A DNA stretch of 64,000 nucleotides from Eleusine coracana subsp. coracana (Eukaryota > Streptophyta > Magnoliopsida > Poales > Poaceae). Under the pieces are notes generated by a model. That model was not told the origin of the DNA and did no database searches. It was given only the letters and a program-made list of their open reading frames with translations. A program made the translations under genes and the position numbers. Within the stretch, counting starts at the first letter, position 1; each line of letters opens with the position of its first letter. The stretch lies in the NCBI GenBank assembly GCA_032690845.1, contig CM064429.1, positions 10,572,569 to 10,636,568 of the forward strand. Reading direction: 5' to 3'. Below, one piece after another: positions 1 to 10,579 of the stretch.

Positions 1-664
1 CCTGCCTCCCACCCAACGAAGAAGAGCGTCGGGCACTCACGCTCTTGGGTCGCCCTGTGTCTGCCGCCGTTGAGGTGGCCGCGGCCATTCGCCACCTGTG
101 CGCCTAGCACCGAACGCCTGGCGCATCCCCAACCTGCTCTCACTTGTGACATGGCGTAGGAGGTGGAGCACTGCGAGTCACAACTGAAAGCTGCTATCAG
201 AGTGTTACGTATCTCTTGCAACTCAAGCGTATGATGTCGACGTAGATATTCCTCCTAAGTACCTCACAAGAATATGGATTGTCCTGCCCACATTTGAATT
301 AAAGAATTTCCCCCAATTTCAGAGAAAGGAGAGAACGAACGGTGGGGAGAAGAAAATGAACGTCTGCTGGGAGGATAAGGTCCTGGACTGAGGGCATTTT
401 GGTCTAACAAAAGTTACTATAGATGAATACGGTATAGAAACATGATCAATACGTCCAGAATGACATGGTTCCAAGTTATGAAAAATTGTAATGGTATGGT
501 TCAAATAATAGAAGTTCCAATAATATATTTGTAAATCGTGAAAGTTGTAATGGTATGAATCCAATTAACCCTAACAGAATCCTCACAGTTGAATTGGAAT
601 CGCACCAAGCCTCAATCATTCAACAGCCTTGTATGGTGTCTAGTCTGGTAGGCGAGCCGTGGTT
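1..664. other. Sequence left of the F-box pseudogene, no gene resolved
   Basis: The first 250 bases are GC-rich and look as if they may once have been coding, but no open frame or recognisable motif survives. Bases 250-600 are AT-rich. The segment may hold the decayed upstream part of the F-box-like gene that follows, since the readable frame of that gene starts abruptly near 665. That link is inference from position only. Confidence 0.4.
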
Positions 665-1591
665 CTCATAACTACAGAGGACGGCGGACTGGGATTAGCT
701 GTCATCCTCATGGCCAAACTATACCTGTGGTCCAAGGACATTACTGGGCCTCAAGGAAATTTTCGATGAGCACAGCGTAGTGTCATTGAGCTTGAAACAT
801 TGCTCGCTCACGCCATGTCCTTCGCCCCGTCAATTTCTCTGCTTGGCTACGCAGATGGTGTTGGTGTCTTTTTCTTGAAGAAAGGTGACGCGATCCTCAC
901 AGTTGATTCAAAGGAGCGTCTAGCGAGGAAGATATGTGATGTCGTCAAGGCCATCAATGTTGTACCGTACATGAGCTTCTACACTCCAGGTATAACGACT
1001 ATGTCCAACAGTTGGAGGGAATATGATTTTATCTAGTAACATGAATATATATTTGATCATTCTTTTTAAGTTTATGATTGATGAGATGCGTAGGAATTTG
1101 TGCAGGCATTATATAAGTTATGCTCAAATGGCTGGGTCCTGATTATAATTGGAACTAAAGCTACCACATTATTTTTTTTTTGCAAACACCTGAATCTGCC
1201 ACATTAAGGAGCGAGAAAACAAAATAGCAATTGATGCTAAACAAAAGAACATATTTATATTTGTCTTAGTGAGGGTTTGAGTCAACCTTCTCCTAACTGT
1301 TGTATACGAACCGCTGCCGATAATCTTTTAGCAGTCGTTTGGGATGAACCGTTGCTATAAGGCGCTGTCTTTGACCAATTTTGTAGTAGTGGTAGCTACG
1401 GTAAACAAGTTCATGCTTGTGTAGTCATTGTGATTAGTGAGAAACAAGTGCTCATTGATTTAAAATTTTATTTGTCCCCCATTGATCTGACGCTCTATTC
1501 CAAAACTTGTGATTTAATACTGATATTTTCTGCAGCATTGGGAGCAGCCTCCACAGGTGAAGGACCGAGCGTCGGTGTCTCAAGCCCTTGA
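665..1591 (+). pseudogene. F-box-family protein, C-terminal part, with in-frame stop
   Basis: Exon 1 is readable from about 665 to 989 and exon 2 from 1536 to 1591, joined across a GT-AG intron (990-1535) that restores the frame exactly. The translation has the landmarks of the C-terminal half of a large, grass-expanded F-box protein family: a TTEDGGLGLA-like stretch, LYLWS, a GYADGVGVFFL core, then VVPYMSFYTP directly before the intron and a short tail ending GEGPSVGVSSP at a stop. Such proteins are substrate adaptors of SCF ubiquitin ligases. An in-frame TGA at 767-769 sits where relatives, as far as I recall, have tryptophan, so one base change could account for it. No F-box domain is visible upstream in the window. 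The intron carries a CACTA terminus. Family assignment is by recognition of the motif string and not by search. Confidence 0.65.
1310..1391. mobile_element. CACTA-type transposon end fragment in F-box pseudogene intron
   Basis: The right edge ends in TTTTGTAGTAGTG, which read on the other strand is CACTACTACAAAA, a typical CACTA terminus. Just inside lie short motifs of the kind found in CACTA subterminal regions (for example GAACCGTTGCTATAAGG). No matching left terminus was found, so only one end is supported. Confidence 0.45.
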
Positions 1592-2804
1592 CAAATGCCC
1601 ATATAACCAAGAATAAGCAGGGTGAATTTGATTGTCTAATCCTGTAGCTTCAATGCATTGAACAAAACTCGTTACATATACATGTATAGAGGTTTGTTGC
1701 TTCTATTCAACATTCATTTTTAAGCTAAATGTTGTACTATAATGTCACTAATTAAAAAACAGTTATGGGTATAATCATAAAGCTTTTAAACTAGCATTTA
1801 TTCACTGGAAGTTCAGCTATATTATTGTATATTTCAGTGAGAACATGGTTCCCTATCATGGGGCTATCTTAATCTGGAACTGCATCGTCTTTTGAGTGAT
1901 CATCCATTATTTCACTTTCACCCTCTTGGGAGTTCATCCGTCAGAGCTGAGTGCATGCCATTTCATCCCTGGTTTGCCGATTGCAGTGGCAGTGCTCCTT
2001 CTAATTTTTGTCCTAGAAACGAAAAACAAATGCAGCTCTGATCACGCATGCCATTGGAAACAAAGAGCTCTCCTTTGCTCTTATGTGAGTCAAAGGCAAT
2101 TAAGCTGGCCACTAGCTGGCCATCTAGCCAAGAATGAAGAAGATGAGGCAGCTAGCTCTCCTATGCATGATGGAAATGATTTTGACTGCAGGAATTAGCA
2201 TTGTATAAAATCGCAACGTTCCCTTGCATGAATTCAGTTTTCCTTTTTATTTTCTTTTTGGCCACCATGGTGAAGTTGGTGAGTGAGATTGATTACAATT
2301 CTCAAATTCCTCCACGAGGGACGCCAAATCTTAATTAGCCACACATCGTCGATGCGCACAGCTGCGCGTGTGTGTGTGCGCTGCGTGTTTCGTCCTTTTA
2401 CTTCTTTTGTCGAATGAGCACATGAAGTGCCCAGAAGTTTGACAACGTGCGTAGCCTATCTAGCAGGACTCGTAACTGGTAGAAGTGGCAGTAGAAGCAA
2501 GTAAAGCTCACGCATGCTTGCGCAGCACGGACCATAATCTTCGTGTTTTTTTCCTTTAAAAGAAAATCTGAAACATCCAGCCAACTTGGCATTTTGTATC
2601 CTTTAAGATTATATTGTAGTTTTTATTATGTTTCAATATATACGAGTAATAACGTCTCCTCCAATGCATAAAGGATCGTCGGATCGAAGTTTGCTAGTAC
2701 TTCATTACGTAAAGAGATCATACTTACCCTGTGAATGAGAGCATGCATGAGCACGCCATGAATAATAAGTGAAAACCGATAGATACCTATCTCGTTTAAC
2801 AAAG

Positions 2805-2808
<4 letters not shown>
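1592..2808. other. Intergenic, no gene recognised
   Basis: This 1.2 kb is AT-rich with one open frame at 1896-2198 that has no recognisable motif, no start context of note and no splice partner I could find. It may contain the 3' flank of the F-box pseudogene. Confidence 0.4.

Positions 2809-2842
<34 letters not shown>
2809..2842. repeat. (TA)n microsatellite
   Basis: An uninterrupted alternating TA run of about 34 bases lies next to an inverted repeat. Confidence 0.9.
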
Positions 2843-2844
<2 letters not shown>

Positions 2845-2845
2845 A

Positions 2846-2933
2846 CTTAGTATAAAACCCGATCCACCAATTTTCTCCCATTATATTATTGACCGTACAA
2901 CAACAACGTGAGGGTACAGGGTATTATACTAAG
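2846..2933. mobile_element. Small inverted-repeat element (MITE-like)
   Basis: The ends are near-perfect inverted repeats: CTTAGTATAAAACCC on the left and GGGTATTATACTAAG on the right. The unit is 88 bp, a size and form typical of a solo miniature element or hairpin. A target duplication is not clear, and the superfamily is unassigned. Confidence 0.5.
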
Positions 2934-3281
2934 CCGAAAAACATTTTCAAATGAAGTGGATCCTTGTACTATAGAGTAGATAGATTTATCCAAAGGAAAT
3001 CAATTGGAGGATCCGCAGATGTCTTTGCTGGCAAGAGAACTGCCGAGAACTTGGGCTTCCACATCCAAAGAGATTAGCCTAGCCCTCTATGGATCGGTCA
3101 TTTAGCAATGCTTCAAGACCCATGCTTATGTCCCATATACAATGATCCATCTTTCATAAAGCAATTTTTATCCAATTTATTTTAATTTAAATAAATCAAA
3201 TATGTTAAGCTATTATACACCAACCAGTTGCATCCAAAAGACTAAGCTGATAGAGAATGGTGAGTCCGCTTTCAAAATCAA

Positions 3282-3380
3282 ATGAGTGACTCTTTTTTAT
3301 TAGCTGGTGACCGAAATTTGAACCATGATCGGTAGCCTACAAATGGAAGACATGCCACTGTGCTACAAGCATGTTCGCAA
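3282..3380 (-). mobile_element. tRNA-derived SINE-like element
   Basis: Read on the minus strand this contains an A-box-like TAGCACAGTGGCAT (3352-3365 region) and a B-box-like GGTTCAAATTTC (3313-3324) with tRNA-like spacing, followed by an A-rich tail (AATAAAAAAG). There is no aminoacyl-acceptor pairing, so it is not a tRNA gene. The pattern fits a degenerate SINE. Confidence 0.45.
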
Positions 3381-3469
3381 TACCTTCTATCTTGTTCACG
3401 CATTATATGCCAAGAGGGAAACCTTGGGACTGGAGCAGAGGACAGCAAAAGCATGTTGCTCATCAGTCT

Positions 3470-3575
3470 AGAGAGTCTCGATTAGGAACCTGAGAAGAAT
3501 CCCGACGAGTTGTTGTGCCGTAGGCTGTGGATACTGTGGATGCACATGTTGTTAGTTTATGTTCTGAGAACCTTT
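3470..3575 (+). repeat. Third, partial copy of the left-arm repeat block
   Basis: The stretch GATTAGGAACCTGAGAAG through GCACATGTTG resembles 6690-6770 in order and content (GATTGGGAAACTGGAGAAG, a CCCGAYGARTTGTTGTG motif, then GCACATGTTGT). The match is local and diverged, suggesting an older copy of the sequence repeated at 5042-6790 and 6993-10797. Confidence 0.45.
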
Positions 3576-4380
3576 ACAATGGACTAAAATAAATATGAAT
3601 CGTTCATTTTCATCAATTGACGGTTTATATACATTTATACCACATTAATTCTTTAAGTAGTATGAAGTAGTTTTAAAGTAATATTAACTAGTATGGGTAT
3701 TATAGGGAAAAAAAAGTAGAGTTTTGTTAATAGTGTTTGAGAGGTACCGGAGGTTACTCCTCTTTAAATTTATCCCAATCGTTTATATTAAAACATAATT
3801 ATGAACCTAATTAATTACATATAGGGACAGTTTGGTAATTGCATCTCATAAATTCATGAGTCCATATGCTCTGATCAAACTAATTCAACGCTAGCAACAG
3901 TCGCTGAGTGGGGTGAGGCGGCGGCGCTCCTCGGCCTCCGCTACGCGGAATCTTGCCGCTCAGGCACCTGCAGCCGATGTCCTGCGGTCCACTTCTCTCC
4001 TAGTCCCTTTCAGCAAGGTCTTCCCTTGGCCTCTGCCATCTGGGAAGCCACCCATCGCATGTGGTGGTGCAGCCGAGGCCGACTCGGAGGGCTCGCCGGC
4101 GTTGCCGCAACTCGCACGGGAAGAAATGCAGTATCGGACCGGATGGCTAAATACAATATTGAAGTTATTAGTTAGCCCTTTGTCTAATTAAAGAAATAAT
4201 AACAATTAGTACCTGGCCTACTAATATTTGATATCGGTCCATAACTTAAAGTGTCTTTTAATAAGTATCTCTCTATTTTTAACATTAGATCTGATCAAAT
4301 GAATGGTTAATATTAATTCCAAACATCATAATAAATCTTAAAATTTTAGATCTGATGTCAACCGTTATTAATATTGAAAT
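3576..4380. other. Intergenic with short GC-rich patch
   Basis: A GC-rich patch at 3910-4140 is open over 92 codons (3913-4191) but has no recognisable domain and may be an old first-exon or transposon remnant. The rest is AT-rich with nothing recognised. Confidence 0.35.
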
Positions 4381-4568
4381 ACAATAACGATGGTTGATAT
4401 CATCAATCGCTGCTACTAATGGGTCTGTAGTGGCGGTTTATTTCGGCGACAGATCATCTGCCGCTACAAACGTTTATTTGTAGTTACGTTTACGTAAGAG
4501 TGGGATGACATGTCCGTCGCTACAGGTCTTTACGAGCCACCGCTATAAACCGTTTCTGTTGTTGTGTG
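4381..4568. mobile_element. CACTA-like subterminal repeat fragment
   Basis: Several short motifs of the form GTAGTGGCGG, GCCGCTACAAAC, CCGTCGCTACAGG and CCACCGCTATAAACC occur in both orientations, the signature of CACTA subterminal repeats. The same motif set recurs at 9330-9520, 10500-10560 and 50150-50260. The right edge ends GTTGTTGTGTG. No paired terminus was found. Confidence 0.45.
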
Positions 4569-5041
4569 TTAGGATGAAATAAAGATTAAATCATTACTCA
4601 ATCCGTTCTACATCTAAGAGTATCCGAGTTGCTCCCTATCTCCATCGCCAGCATCAGCTCTCCCGTCAGACTCGACCAGCGTTACGCTTTGCCAAATTCG
4701 CGTGCAAGCACCGGCACCGCATCACCGGTCGGCTCGGCCACACATCCAGGCCTTGACGGCGACGCCAGCACCTTGCTCGCCGGTCGCCGCACGTGTGTCT
4801 CTTCTGGACGGGGACGGAGTCCCTTGCTGCGGCTTAAGACGATGACCCGACGCAAGCTCCCAAAACAAAGCAACCAGAGGAGGAGCGGCTACTAAAGTTC
4901 AAGATGATACGAACTGGTTTGCATTCGAGGCACTGATGAAGCAGCAAGGACACAAGGAAAGAGACCTGTTGGACGCTGCAATCGAACGGAAACCAAGGCC
5001 GATACTACACACTTCGTTTCGTCCTGAATGTGACCATATAT
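4569..5041. other. Intergenic, no gene recognised
   Basis: An open frame covers 4629-4895 on the plus strand, rich in Ser, Arg and Ala with no domain. The same bases are also open on the minus strand, so base composition explains it better than coding. Confidence 0.35.
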
Positions 5042-6790
5042 GTCCACATACATATATGGTGCAAATAACTCTGAGTCCACATATATGTGCTGCATTGGCG
5101 CATAGCTTCATTTATCCAATAGTAACAACTAGTATAGCAATGATGTAATTATGATATATCTTCATATATCTCCGATCCTCTGCATCCACCACATAGCAAG
5201 CGAAGGAGTGCTGCCTTCTCTCGCTCAGCCACGGCTTGCCAATTACCTCGCGCGCGCCAACGGCCGCAACATGTCATATGTGCCTGGTGAAGAACCGGCA
5301 CGACCTCTGAGTGGATCAGTCAACACAAAACATGCACTTTGTCTCATTTCAGCTGGCAGCAATCGAAACCTCCTCATCAAAATCCTACGCTTAAGGTTAA
5401 CCTTGTTATGATCTCGTAGAGTAGACGAAGAACAACACTAGTTACACTGTTCTTGTGTTTTCAGTTTATTGTAGTTTTATGGCATGAAGTTACTGTACTA
5501 AAACAGATTCTTTTAAGGAAAAATCTAGGAAAAGTAGGTCTCTCTGATAAGAACAGTGGACAAATAGAAATCAAAACAATAGATCAAAGGACCCTGCAAC
5601 ATCGCAAAATCTTTCTGGAACCGTTTCTACAGTCGGATCAATGTGTCCATACAGCTGGGGAGTTCAACCCCCCCCCCCCCCCCCCAAATAAAAAAAAATA
5701 TTTCCATTTATGCTCCTGTCATGCGTCTGGTGGTGGTAAATAATTAACACATGCAGGGTACAAATGTAGTGATTTTTAAGCTTGTTTAGAGTAGTAATAG
5801 TAAGTTATCAAAAAGGAGAATCACGACGTCGATCGAACTGCTATGATAGTAATCAGGTGCTAATACTCCAAAATATTATAAAACAAAGTCATTAAGAAAG
5901 GGATCAACCCAGCTGAAATAACAAAGTGAATCTTAATTACCAACAAACTCGATTACTTATAGTCAGTAGGGGCTTTTTGCCCCTCCTGTTTGGTCAAAAA
6001 AAAAAACTCGATTACATTTGATCCAGTCTGCAAGAGCGAGGAGCCTAGAAGATGGACACAAACAATCCCCTCACCAGCCGGACATATGCTAGATCATCCA
6101 ACGCAAAGAGAGGTTGAACATTCATCACCATCAGAGCCACTGCCTCTTTGATCTTCTATGGTGCTCCACAACCTCGTCTTCTCATTGAGTTTAAAGGTCA
6201 AGACCTAACAGCTAGGCATGTGATGCAGTAGGATGTAAATTTCCACAACAATGGCTACGGACGGCATGCTTCCACGCTTATGTCAGTTACTTGTGCACAA
6301 AGGTAACAGTACTAGCACGTGTACATGTGCATCCATCAACGAACGTTTATTTTTATGATGCAACATTCTTTCTGATTACACTGCTTGATGCAATTTCATG
6401 AATATTCGAATGCTCCAGGTAATCCTAACAACAGGCATAGGATGTCAAGTGCTTATTTCTCATCTTATTGATTGATGATAGGAGGCAACATTTTAACTAG
6501 TCACAAAAATCTTGTGCCGCGTTCCCTTATGTGCAGCATACAACGATAACAACATGATTGGTTTGGCAGCACCGTAAGTAGATTCCAAGCATCTTGTCCG
6601 TTCTTATAGCCTTTTGGCATGGCAAAAGTCATTTGCCTCCGCGTGCCTTGGGAGCGCAGTTGCGACGTTCAAAAAAATCACTGTACCGATTGGGAAACTG
6701 GAGAAGGACCCCGATGAATTGTTGTGTTGTAGGTTGTCATTCAATGGATGTCTGCACATGTTGTGAGCTTATATCTTTAACCCAAAATCC
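5042..6790 (+). repeat. Direct repeat block, copy A (uninterrupted reference copy)
   Basis: This block matches 6993-10797 in order: CACATACATATATGG, then TTGGCGCATARCTTCATTTAT, the stretch ACCACATAGCAAGCGAAGGA, GCAACATGTCATATG, CTCGTAGAGTAGA, TGTTCTTGTGTTTTCA, and finally a right part with TGCCTTTTGGCATG-type sequence and AAATCACTGTACCGA (6590-6690). Copy A lacks the hAT and CACTA insertions present in copy B and so shows the pre-insertion sequence. The central part of copy A (about 5505-6442) has no counterpart in B. No gene is recognised within it. Confidence 0.75.
5668..5685. repeat. Poly-C tract (18 C)
   Basis: A run of 18 cytosines is followed by an A-rich run. It is one of three long poly-C tracts in the window. 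Confidence 0.9.
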
Positions 6791-6995
6791 CGATGCTTCC
6801 TAATCCTACGTTGAACATATACGAGTCTCAATTCATACATTTCTCCCGGTCTAACTCTTACATCCTCCATCTTCTATTTGCTATTTCTAGAGTCAGGGTG
6901 TTGATCTATATATAGGAGCATTGGCTACAAACTGTGTCTCGGTTTTCAATGTTTCACATCTGCCCAATCCCCCAACCATTGTTTATCTTGTGAGT

Positions 6996-7093
6996 CCACA
7001 TACATATATGGTACGATGCAAATAATTAACTGAGTCCATATATACCACATACATATATGGTACGATGCAAATAATTAACTGAGTCCATATATA
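6996..7093. repeat. 49-bp tandem duplication
   Basis: A 49-bp unit beginning CCACATACATATATGG and ending GAGTCCATATATA is present twice in tandem (6996-7044 and 7045-7093), essentially identical. Copy A of the larger block has only one such unit, so this duplication arose after the blocks separated. Confidence 0.85.
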
Positions 7094-7284
7094 CGTGCTA
7101 CATTGGCGCATAACTTCATTTATGAAATAGTAACAACTACTATAGCAATGATGTTATTATGATATACCTTAATTAATATATCTCCCTTGGACCCACCACA
7201 TAGCAAGCGAAGGACTGCTGCCTTCTCACACTCAGCCACGGCATGCACATACAGGTCCGCAACATGTCATATGTTCATGGTGAG

Positions 7285-7958
7285 TAGGGTTGAAAACGAT
7301 GACGGGAATTCCCGATATACCGACAATCGTTTTTGAAAAAATAAGAAATAGAAAAATGATTATAGGAAATGTGAAACAATAACGGAAATGGAAAAACCTT
7401 GATAAAAATAAAATAAAAACAATAAAGCTGATTTTTGATCGAATGGACGGTATACCGTATTCGTTCAAAATTTTCCGTGGAAAATATCAAATTTCTGAAA
7501 GAGTAACCTTTGTTACGAAAATAACCAAGCTCAAATATACCTTACCATCACAAGCTTAAGATCCATAACATTAAATTTCTTCTTGGACTCCTAATTATTA
7601 TTGCGTGTACCCTACAACACCACTTAAAACTATTATTTTTTTCATATGTCATGTCACTCTAATTTATTATGTTAACTACGTAGATGTTGAATTATTTTTG
7701 TCGTGCCAGATGAATGGTATGATTAATTATGTGATTGTGTTGACGTGCGTATCTAGCAATATAATAACAGATAGTTATCGATCATGATTATCGATTTTTG
7801 ATCGATATTGACATATTTTTGTACCGATAATTTCATTTTTGATTTCCGACAGTATCGTTATTATTTTTATTTCTGAGTTTATCGGTTTAGTTTTTATTTT
7901 TAACTAAAAAATATAGTTGAGAAATGATAATGCTAATTTTTTATTGTTTTCATCCCTA
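7285..7958. mobile_element. Non-autonomous hAT element with 8-bp target duplication
   Basis: The element is 674 bp, with inverted termini TAGGGTTGAAAACGAT and ATTGTTTTCATCCCTA (reverse complement TAGGGATGAAAACAAT). It is flanked on both sides by the exact 8-bp duplication ATGGTGAG (7277-7284 and 7959-7966). Eight-base duplications and TAGGG-type termini are hallmarks of hAT transposons. The interior is AT-rich and encodes no transposase. At the homologous site in copy A (about 5283-5290) only one target copy exists, confirming the boundaries. Confidence 0.92.
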
Positions 7959-7993
7959 ATGGTGAGGAACCAGCAGGGCCTCTCAGTGGATTA

Positions 7994-9048
7994 TACTAGT
8001 ACAAAACAACCCTGTAGTGGTGGAAAATTGCCTACAATTCCAAACTGCCAAAGGAGAAGATGCCGGTAAAGGTGATCGGGCTAGAACTGGTCCGGCCCGC
8101 TAGCTCACAAAACTAAACCCAAGTCACCACCTAGATTCCTAGTCATTGTCCCGCCCTAGAACTGCTGCTATCGATGCCTACCCCAGAGTGACTATCGTTG
8201 CGCCCACCCTGGAGCCAGATCTGCATCGCCATTGCGCCCTTTTCGCACCTGATCCACACTGTCGTCAGCTCCGCCCCACGCCGGAAGCGTCAGATCCATG
8301 GCCAGGTGAGAGGACGGTGCCGGATCCGTGGCCGGGGGAGAGTTGGGCGCCGAATCGACCCGCTATCAAGCTCCTCGCGGTCAGATCCACGCGTGTAGGG
8401 AGGGAGGAGGGTGGTGGCAGCAGCCACGTGCATTTGAGGGAGTAGGGAGGCTCAGTTACGCACGTGGGGATGGAAAAGCAGAGGCGATGCTCGAGGCCGC
8501 AGGAGAGAAGGTGTGGCGCTAGAGGCCGTTGGAGAGGAGCCACACTCGAGGTCGTTAGAGAGGGGGAGGAGGAGTGCCTAGAGAGGTGCAGGTGGTGCGC
8601 ATTGTGGGGAGGATGAAGAGAAGGGTGGCGTGCGCCTTGGGGAGAAGGAGGAGAAGGGTGACGAGCGCCAAGGGAAGGAGGAGGAAGACTTAGGCGGCGC
8701 ATAGGTGGGAGACCAATCCTAAAGTTTTCTTTTTATACTCAGCCAGTTTGGGTTGAAAACGGGCCTACGAGCCTATTTGAACGGTTAGTGGGCCTTATTA
8801 ACCACCAGTGGCGGCTCGCTAACGTCGGCCACCACCACTAGGGATAAAAATCATTGGCTGCTTGTTGACGTGAGCCGATGCCACAACTGATTTTAGAGCC
8901 CGCTATTGTCAGCTGGAGCTGGAGCTGCAACTGATATTTATTCTGGTAATTTTGATGACGTCAGTTTTGGACCTCCTAGTGGCGATTTTCGTACACCATC
9001 ACCGGGAGAAAATATCTAGCATCACTAAAGTCTTGTTTTGTAATAGTG
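7994..9048. mobile_element. CACTA-like non-autonomous element
   Basis: Inverted termini are TACTAGTACAAAACAA on the left and TTGTTTTGTAATAGTG on the right (reverse complement CACTATTACAAAACAA); the left terminus has lost its initial C. It is 1055 bp. Subterminal direct and inverted GC motifs (8780-8900) and a GC-rich core (8150-8700) are typical of CACTA derivatives. Flanks are TTA and TCA, an imperfect 3-bp duplication; copy A at this site reads GTGGATCAGTCAACAC without the element. No transposase is encoded. Open frames of up to 145 codons at 8146-8702 occur in several frames at once and are composition artefacts. Confidence 0.82.
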
Positions 9049-9596
9049 TCAGTAAACACAAAATATGCACTTTGCTTCATTGTAACCGGCAACAAGCGAA
9101 ACTAAAATTCTGCTTCCCAATGTATCCCACGCTCCCAGGCACCACATCTAGAACGACGACCATTTCAATCTCCTCGTCAAATCCTATGCTTAAGGATAAC
9201 TTTGATATGCTCTCGTAGAGTAGAAGAACAACAGTTGATACAGTGTTCTTGTGTTTTCAATTTATTGTAGTAGTTATGATATTAAGTTAGTGCACTAACA
9301 GCGCAAAAAGAAGTTAGTGCACTAACACTATCAGAAAAGCAGCCTATAGCGACGGTTAAAAAAGTACTGTAGCGACGGGTATGGTATCCTGCCACTAACC
9401 AATCATAGCTAAAAATCAACAACAATAGCGGCGGGTGTTCTGTGTTCAAAACCCACCGCCACAAAAAAGAGAACTGTAGCGGCGGGTGATAAAGTCATCC
9501 GTCGCTACACATCATTTGATAAAATAAAATAAAAAGTGGCCCTCATGGAGGGAGACCGGATCCGCGCCGCCGCCTCCCGGATCTGCCGCCGCCATT

Positions 9597-9960
9597 GGAG
9601 CCGTGCCGCCTGCTGGTGCTGGAGTTGCCGCCACCGCTTCCCGGATGTCGAGGGAGGTCGGATCCGCACCGCCGTCTCCTGGATCCACGCCGCCGCTCCC
9701 GGATTTGCCGCCGCCCTTGGAGCCGCGCCGCCTGTTGGTGCTGGAGCCGCCACCACCGCTTCCCGGATGTCGAGGGAGGCTGGATCCGCACCGCCGCCTC
9801 CCAGATGTCGAGGGAGGCCGGATCTGCCGCCGCCCTTGGAGCCGCGCCGCCTGCTGGTGCTGGAGCCGCCGCTACCGCTTCCCGGATGTCGAGGGAGACC
9901 GGATCCACACCGCCGCCTCCCGGATGTCAAGGGAGGCCGGATCCGCATTGCCGCCTCTCG
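9597..9960. repeat. About 120-bp GC-rich tandem repeat, three units
   Basis: Three tandem units start with GGAGCCGNGCCGCCTGYTGG at 9597, 9719 and 9838 (spacing 122 and 119). Each contains CACCGCTTCCCGGATGTCGA. The array is open in several frames on both strands simultaneously, with repeated Arg/Ala/Pro-rich translations, so the long open frames at 9505-10455 reflect composition and not genes. Confidence 0.85.
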
Positions 9961-10019
9961 GATCCGCCGCTCGGAGCTCATCCCCTTGAAGCCCTGCACC
10001 GGATCTCGACGTCGCGTGA

Positions 10020-10160
10020 GGGAGAGGAGGGGAGGCTGCCGCGCAAGGGAGAGGAGGGGGTGCCGGTAGGTCGGAGAGGCGGGGAGGCCGCCACGCGAGG
10101 GAGAGGAGGGGGTGCCGGTAGGTCGGAGAGGCGGGGAGGCCGCCGCGCGAGGGAGACGAT
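10020..10160. repeat. 52-bp GC-rich tandem repeat
   Basis: The unit containing TGCCGGTAGGTCGGAGAGGC occurs at 10061 and 10113, period 52, with a degenerate earlier unit. It belongs to the core of the CACTA-like insertion. Confidence 0.8.
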
Positions 10161-10560
10161 AGGCAGGGCCGACGAGCTGCAGCTCTGTCGGTGTCCGCGC
10201 CTCACGGCTGAAGAAGGGCTAGATGGCGATGAGGCCGGTGAGGCGGACGGCGGCGGCGACATAGGACGCGGAGGAGGTGAAGGCCACGCCGTTGCGCGGG
10301 GTTGGGGAGGCCGCGACAGCCGGGTCCAACAGGGAGATGAAGGGGAGAGGTGGCGTGGGGGAGGGAGAGAAGAGTGCGGCGCCGGCAAGGAGGCCAAGGG
10401 GAGTATGCCATGGGGGAGGGAGAAAAAGGAGTGGACGGCTCCACGGCTGGGTTAGGGTTTGCTTTTTATATGGGTCACGATTAGTGGGCTATGTGGAGAG
10501 TTTTTAGCTGCAGTTGACATTTTAGGCCGCCGCTAATATGGGTTTTAGCTGTGGGTGACA

Positions 10561-10579
10561 TATATATATATATATATAT
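10561..10579. repeat. (TA)n microsatellite at insertion border
   Basis: Nineteen bases of alternating TA mark the junction where similarity to repeat copy A resumes. Confidence 0.85.

Larger units (their letters stand above)
9326..10578. mobile_element. CACTA-like insertion with GC-rich tandem repeat core
   Basis: The left end is CACTATCAGAAAAGC followed by CACTA-style subterminal repeats (AGCGACGG, GTAGCGACGGG, GTAGCGGCGGG). The right side again carries such motifs (GGCCGCCGCTAATATGGG, GCTGTGGGTGACA) but no terminal CACTA inverted repeat, and it ends in a TA microsatellite, so the right terminus is probably lost. The core is two arrays of GC-rich tandem repeats. It replaces what would be the middle of repeat copy B. 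No transposase is visible. Confidence 0.65.

Noticed and set aside
3282..3380. Possible tRNA gene
   Set aside because: A- and B-box-like motifs are present, but acceptor and arm pairing are not, and an A-rich tail follows; SINE-like is the better reading. The same holds for 37166-37330 and 62890-63010.
9505..10455. Long overlapping ORFs (164, 177, 286, 139 codons) on both strands
   Set aside because: They arise from GC-rich tandem repeats inside a CACTA-like insertion; several frames are open at once and translations are repetitive Arg/Ala/Pro without domains.
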